Origin: Stephanodiscus triporus
Taxonomy: Eukaryota > Bacillariophyta > Thalassiosirophyceae > Thalassiosirales > Thalassiosiraceae
DNA: 10,127 nt
NCBI GenBank assembly: GCA_036939755.1
Contig: JALLAZ010001125.1
Span: 1 to 10,127, forward strand
Direction of reading: 5' to 3'
Numbering within the stretch: position 1 is the first letter of the stretch; each line of letters begins with the position of its first letter. Positions 7,237 to 10,127 of the stretch are shown piece after piece. The notes under the pieces were generated by a model. The model did no database searches. It saw only the letters and a list, made by a program, of their open reading frames with translations, and had not been told where the DNA came from. The position numbers and the translations under genes are program-made.

Positions 7237-7957
7237 ATGCAGCCTCGCCCGTGCGACGATCGCTTTCATACTCCGCGGGCATCTGCATCAAGCTCTCGCA
7301 GTCAAAATAGCAACGCATATCGCGTTGCGGCTGCTCGCGATACCATCACCAGTGCTCGGAGCACATCGTCGTCTGACAGCGAGTTTAACCGAACCTCCAT
7401 GTCGTTTACTGACCGTGGTTCTCGACCTGCACCATCCTTGGCTCCTTCACGATACATCAGCGACTACACCGTACCGAACCAATCAGCAGCATCATTCAGA
7501 GCAGCAGCAGCAGCAGCAAATATGCACCAAGAAAATGATCTGCAAAAGATAGTACCCGATCTTACTATATTTAGTTTGGCCAGGCACGGAAGGGCGGGCG
7601 AAGTTGAGGCTTTACTGCAACGAGGGTTCCCAGCCGACGCTAGGGATGAATACGGAAATACGCTGTTGATGGTTGCATGTCAGGTGAGAGATGCCACTTT
7701 CAACTTTTACTTCCACCCCTTTTCTTCCGTTTCCCCCCTTACCCTGTCTTTTCTTTCCCCCATATGCGTACTACTACATACTCAATTCCGAGAATGGAAA
7801 CAAAAAAATTTCAAAGCTTTCACTTAAGTATGGGTGCGACATAAATGTTGTCAATAATGGAGGCAAGACAGCCTTGCACTTTGCCAGGAGATTTGGACAC
7901 ATGGAATTAGGCCAATACTTGATTACAAAAGGGGCGGATGAAAGAGAGAGCACATAG
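7237..7957 (+). CDS. Ankyrin-repeat protein, two exons (join 7237-7683, 7793-7957)
   Basis: Exon 1 (149 codons) and exon 2 (54 codons plus TAG at 7955-7957) join in phase 0 to give 203 residues. Residues 1-100 are low-complexity, rich in Ser, Ala and Arg, and end in a poly-Ala run from a GCA repeat. Three ankyrin repeats follow: about 108-137 (LARHGRAGEVEALLQRG), 138-170 (YGNTLLMVACQ joined to NGNKK, ending YGCDINVVN) and 171-199 (GGKTALHFARRFGHMELGQY, ending ITKGAD). Splicing is supported because neither exon alone completes the second repeat, while the join gives a canonical one. Ankyrin repeats bind protein partners; no catalytic domain is present. This compact type (GNTLLMVACQ, NGGKTALHFA) recalls short ankyrin proteins of stramenopiles, from memory only. 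The shared promoter with the DRC9/10-like gene suggests co-expression, possibly in the flagellum. The chain ends straight after repeat three with no capping repeat. Confidence 0.85.
7500..7518 (+). repeat. GCA (CAG) trinucleotide microsatellite, in-frame poly-Ala
   Basis: Six consecutive AGC/GCA units encode Ala residues at the end of the low-complexity N-terminal region of the ankyrin protein. It is a candidate for length polymorphism that would not break the frame. Confidence 0.75.
7684..7792 (+). other. Spliceosomal intron, 109 bp, GT-AG, phase 0
   Basis: The donor is CAG|GTGAGA, close to the consensus. A long C/T-rich tract runs from about 7719 to 7770, branch-like CTACTAC and ATACTCAAT lie just before the end, and the acceptor is CCGAG|AATGG. 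The length is not a multiple of three. Retention would add unrelated residues and end the protein at 7827, inside the second ankyrin repeat. Confidence 0.85.
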
Positions 7958-8271
7958 AACAAGACAAATGGGACATTTTACTTGTTTTCAGGAACTATGG
8001 AATAACTGCTCAATTTGAACTCTGTTAAGTTTTCAGAAAGCCTCTTAATTGCAGTTGCCTTGGTTGAGGTAGTGATACACAGTCACCTGACTGTGTGTGC
8101 AGCGCCATCAGACTCATTACGGCCGACTTATCCGTAAAGGATGCATCAAAAACTGCGAAGACCTGTTCAGTCGTCATCGTCGGCGGCGAAGATGTCCCGC
8201 TGGGCTCACTTTGTTGATATCGGGAATTTGAGTTGCCTCGCTACGAGCGAATCCCGCATGCATCCACGAGT
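7958..8271. other. Convergent intergenic gap
   Basis: This 314-bp gap lies between the ankyrin gene stop (+) and the propeller-ankyrin gene stop (-), so it should hold two facing 3' UTRs. It contains a perfect inverted repeat at 8077-8096 and, at 8167-8199 on the - strand, a short frame ending in four Asp codons that could be a terminal exon. No perfect AATAAA was seen on either strand and no RNA gene was recognised. Base composition begins to rise toward the GC-rich gene from about 8160. Confidence 0.5.
8077..8096. repeat. Perfect inverted repeat, 9-bp arms, 2-bp loop
   Basis: ACACAGTCA, CC, TGACTGTGT. It lies about 120 bp past the stop of the + gene and about 175 bp past the stop of the - gene. 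It could form a hairpin in either 3' UTR or act as a protein-binding dyad; the sequence does not decide between these. Confidence 0.6.
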
Positions 8272-9849
8272 TTACACCATGCTCCCGGCCGAGCCCGAGG
8301 CACCGAGCGCAATCAGCTGTTCTGCAGCCTCTGGCCTCGCATATTGCAGTGCGATGTCAAGCGGCGTCTTGCCCGACCGCGCCGACGCCGAGACGTCAGC
8401 CCCAGCTTCCACGAGCATCTCAATTGCGGGCACGCAGTTGCATTCTGCCGCGCCGTGGAGGGCCGTCCAACCAGATTCACTCACCGCGCAAGGATCAGCG
8501 CCCGCGTCGAGCAGTATACGCACATTTGCTGAGTCACCCCGCTCTGCGGCGAGTATCAGCGACGTCTCGCCTGCCACATCCCGCTCGTCGATACAGAGGC
8601 CGCTGCCGGAGACGGCAACACGCTCCCAGCATGAGAAAAGATCGTTCGCCTCCGCCGCCCCTATCGCCACGGTGCGCCCCTTGCTTGACGTGCCCACATA
8701 GTACAGCCGCCACCGCCCATCGGCCAGCGGCATCACCCACGGCGTGCCCACGTTCCCGTTGTCCCAAGCATCCTCCTCCGCCGGCGCTCCCTCGAAGATC
8801 GGTCCGCCCGGATCAGGCCCCAGCCCTTCTACTTTGGCCCAGTCACGCCCATCAGCAGAGGTGGCGAGGCCGAGCCGATGACGTCCGTCGGCTCCGACGC
8901 CCTCGTACACCATCACGAGCCCTGGGCCGTCCGGACGATGGACCACGTGCCTCGTGCCAATCCCCGCCTCGTCGAAGGTGCCCCCAGCGCCGCCGCACAG
9001 CACCGGGTCGTCGAGCTTGGTGTATGGTCCGAGCGCGTGGCCGGATTCGCCCACCGCCGCACCCACTGCCCACCGCGGGGCGCTCGCCCCGTCCGCGCCG
9101 GGGGGCGCAAGAGCGTGGTAGGTCATGATCCATTCGCCATCCGGCCGCGCGGCGTCGAGCGGCAAGGCTCGCGGCCACGAGCAAAAGTTGGCGTCCCAGG
9201 CGCCGACAGCGCCCACGTCAAGCAGGGGATTGGCGGTCGCGACGCGCTCCCACACGAGACCGCGACCGTCCCGCGAGGTCGCGGCTCCGGGTCGCATCCT
9301 GAATCCCCTAATCGGGCCCGGTCCCATGCCCAGACTCACCTCCTCGGCGCTCCCGCCAAGGTAGAGCGCGGCATACGATCCGTCCGGTTGCGGGATGACG
9401 TCGGTGATGCCCACGTGCACGTGATCGAATGCCTCGGCTTCATTCGACGGCCGCAACACCGCGCCTCCCTCCAGAGGACCCCGGACTCGCGACCAATTAA
9501 GGCCGTCGTCCGACTCGGCGAGGCCAGAGACGCCCGTCGGCAGGAAGGCGGGCAGATCAGCGTTCCACCTATCGCTCGGCCGGCCATAGTAGAAGCACTG
9601 CCACTTTGGTCTCGACGGCGGCAGGGGCGGCAGTATGACCGGCGAGGCCGCGCACCGCCCGTCCCACCATCCGTCGCCGGAGGAGCCAGGCGTCAGCACG
9701 CGGCCGGTGAGTACGGCGAAGCGAGTGTCCGCGCCAACGGCAGCGTCCATGCGTGTCAAGGTCCTTGGCTCGCCCAGCCGCCGCGCTGCGGGAGACAGCA
9801 GCATCGCTGCTGCGACGCCCGGCCGCAGTGCGATTATCAGGGATCGCAT
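8272..9849 (-). CDS. GH43-like five-bladed beta-propeller fused to ankyrin repeats
   Basis: Single-exon frame of 525 residues, ATG at 9849-9847 and TAA at 8274-8272. Residues 1-25 (RSLIIALRPGVAAAMLL) could be a signal or plastid/mitochondrial targeting peptide; Met16 and Met34 are alternative starts. Residues about 80-415 show propeller repeats: CFYYG, AESDDGLNW (111-119), VHVGITDV, LYLGG, SRDGRGLVW (192-200), WIMTYHAL, GTRHVV, MVYEGVG, TSADGRDW (330-337), VGTPWVMPLADGRWRLYYVG and a last blade ending SCWERV (406-411). The repeated SxDGxxW with aromatic YYxG strands is typical of the GH43/GH32-type five-bladed fold, and similar proteins occur in plants, algae and bacteria. I cannot assign the catalytic Asp/Asp/Glu triad, so enzyme activity is unproven. 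Three ankyrin repeats follow at 426-455, 458-489 and 492-518. Local GC is about 70%, far above the neighbours. The product could be a glycan-binding or glycan-cleaving protein with a protein-docking tail. Confidence 0.85.
   Translation of the reverse strand: MRSLIIALRPGVAAAMLLSPAARRLGEPRTLTRMDAAVGADTRFAVLTGRVLTPGSSGDGWWDGRCAASPVILPPLPPSRPKWQCFYYGRPSDRWNADLPAFLPTGVSGLAESDDGLNWSRVRGPLEGGAVLRPSNEAEAFDHVHVGITDVIPQPDGSYAALYLGGSAEEVSLGMGPGPIRGFRMRPGAATSRDGRGLVWERVATANPLLDVGAVGAWDANFCSWPRALPLDAARPDGEWIMTYHALAPPGADGASAPRWAVGAAVGESGHALGPYTKLDDPVLCGGAGGTFDEAGIGTRHVVHRPDGPGLVMVYEGVGADGRHRLGLATSADGRDWAKVEGLGPDPGGPIFEGAPAEEDAWDNGNVGTPWVMPLADGRWRLYYVGTSSKGRTVAIGAAEANDLFSCWERVAVSGSGLCIDERDVAGETSLILAAERGDSANVRILLDAGADPCAVSESGWTALHGAAECNCVPAIEMLVEAGADVSASARSGKTPLDIALQYARPEAAEQLIALGASGSAGSMV
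8296..8574 (-). other. C-terminal ankyrin domain of the propeller protein
   Basis: Three repeats are readable: AGETSLILAAERGDS with LLDAGADPCA, SGWTALHGAAECN with LVEAGADVSA, and SGKTPLDIALQYA with LIALGAS. The TALHGAA and (D/E)AGAD signatures are canonical. The repeats follow the last propeller blade after a linker of about 15 residues (GSGLCIDERDV) with no frame change. They differ clearly from the repeats of the convergent ankyrin gene, so this is not a recent local duplication. Confidence 0.85.
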
Positions 9850-10127
9850 GGTGCGAGAGTGCCTAGAAGTTTCGACGATCGCGGGATAGTACGATATGGT
9901 ACTTTTAAATAAGCTCGAAAGAGTGGGGCAGGCAGGTTCAGACGGAAGGGTCTATCTCTACTGTACGTTTGGCGTGGATTTACCATCGGGTCCTTGAAAA
10001 TCGAGAATTTCGCTTCGCTCCCACGGAGACTATGATGTTGGGCAGGTCGAAAAAATATGAAGTCCCACTTGGTAGAGTTGCATCCCACGGTGATACCAGT
10101 CATTTTTTCGGTATCGGTATTTCCCCG
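9850..10127 (-). promoter_or_regulatory. Upstream region of the propeller-ankyrin gene
   Basis: GC content falls back to the background at the start codon. On the - strand a TATA-like TTATTTAAA lies at 9912-9904, about 55 bp before the ATG, flanked at 9891-9906 by a short dyad (AGTAC, six bases, GTACT). At the right edge GATACC (10092-10097) and GGTATC (10110-10115) form an inverted repeat beside a TCGGTA duplication at 10109-10120. An 88-codon - strand frame here overlaps the gene start and looks like chance. No other gene is supported. Confidence 0.35.

Noticed and set aside
7237..8574. The two facing ankyrin regions as an inverted gene duplication
   Set aside because: The repeats differ in sequence, base composition and consensus type (NGGKTALHFA versus ESGWTALHGAA), so shared recent origin is not supported.
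8878..9912. Long + strand frame of 344 codons opposite the propeller gene (and another of 259 codons at 8349-9128)
   Set aside because: The translations are Arg/Pro/Ala-rich with no domain pattern, as expected on the antisense of a GC-rich gene where stop codons are rare. The - strand frame has clear propeller and ankyrin motifs.
9837..10103. 88-codon - strand frame upstream of the propeller gene
   Set aside because: It overlaps the propeller start codon in another frame, shows no domain or sorting signal, and includes the TATA-like stretch.
1..10127. CRISPR array, tRNA, rRNA, transposase or prokaryotic operon signals
   Set aside because: No regularly spaced direct repeats, no cloverleaf-like sequence, no transposase or integrase motifs and no terminal repeats were seen. 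Gene layout and the intron point to a nuclear eukaryotic locus.

Overview
The window is eukaryotic nuclear DNA, probably from a flagellated protist. A stramenopile (heterokont) is my best guess, but no marker gene fixes this. The reasons are a clear GT-AG spliceosomal intron in an ankyrin gene, an axoneme-type coiled-coil/IQ protein, a very large repetitive fibronectin type III (FN3) protein with potential N-glycosylation sites, and intergenic gaps of 190-380 bp with no operon layout or Shine-Dalgarno sites. Base composition is mixed: about 40-50% GC over most of the window, jumping to about 70% inside the last gene.

Layout. (1) Positions 1-5813, + strand: the 3' part of a giant uninterrupted reading frame, 1933 codons from its first ATG and open at the left edge. 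It encodes an FN3 protein in which at least four FN3 domains appear split after their third strand by long inserts built from two or three repeated small modules. It stops 13 residues into what looks like the start of another FN3 domain. (2) 5814-6186: a gene-poor gap between convergent genes. (3) 6187-7044, - strand: a 285-residue coiled-coil protein with one canonical IQ motif and a poly-lysine tail, resembling the nexin-dynein regulatory complex subunits DRC9/DRC10 (IQCG/IQCD). (4) 7045-7236: a compact divergent promoter with a near-central palindrome, a GC-box-like stretch and an 11-bp direct duplication just before the right-hand ATG. (5) 7237-7957, + strand: a two-exon ankyrin-repeat protein of 203 residues with a 109-bp intron at 7684-7792. 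(6) 7958-8271: a convergent gap with a perfect 9-bp-arm inverted repeat. (7) 8272-9849, - strand: a single-exon, very GC-rich gene for a predicted five-bladed beta-propeller of the glycoside hydrolase family 43-like fold, fused to three C-terminal ankyrin repeats. (8) 9850-10127: the presumed upstream region of that gene, where base composition returns to the background.

How the genes might work together: the head-to-head pair (DRC9/10-like and ankyrin) shares one short promoter, so co-expression, possibly in flagellar biogenesis, is a reasonable inference. I see no functional link between this pair and the FN3 giant or the propeller-ankyrin gene. The two most unusual items are the insert-bearing FN3 architecture and the GC-rich propeller-ankyrin fusion.
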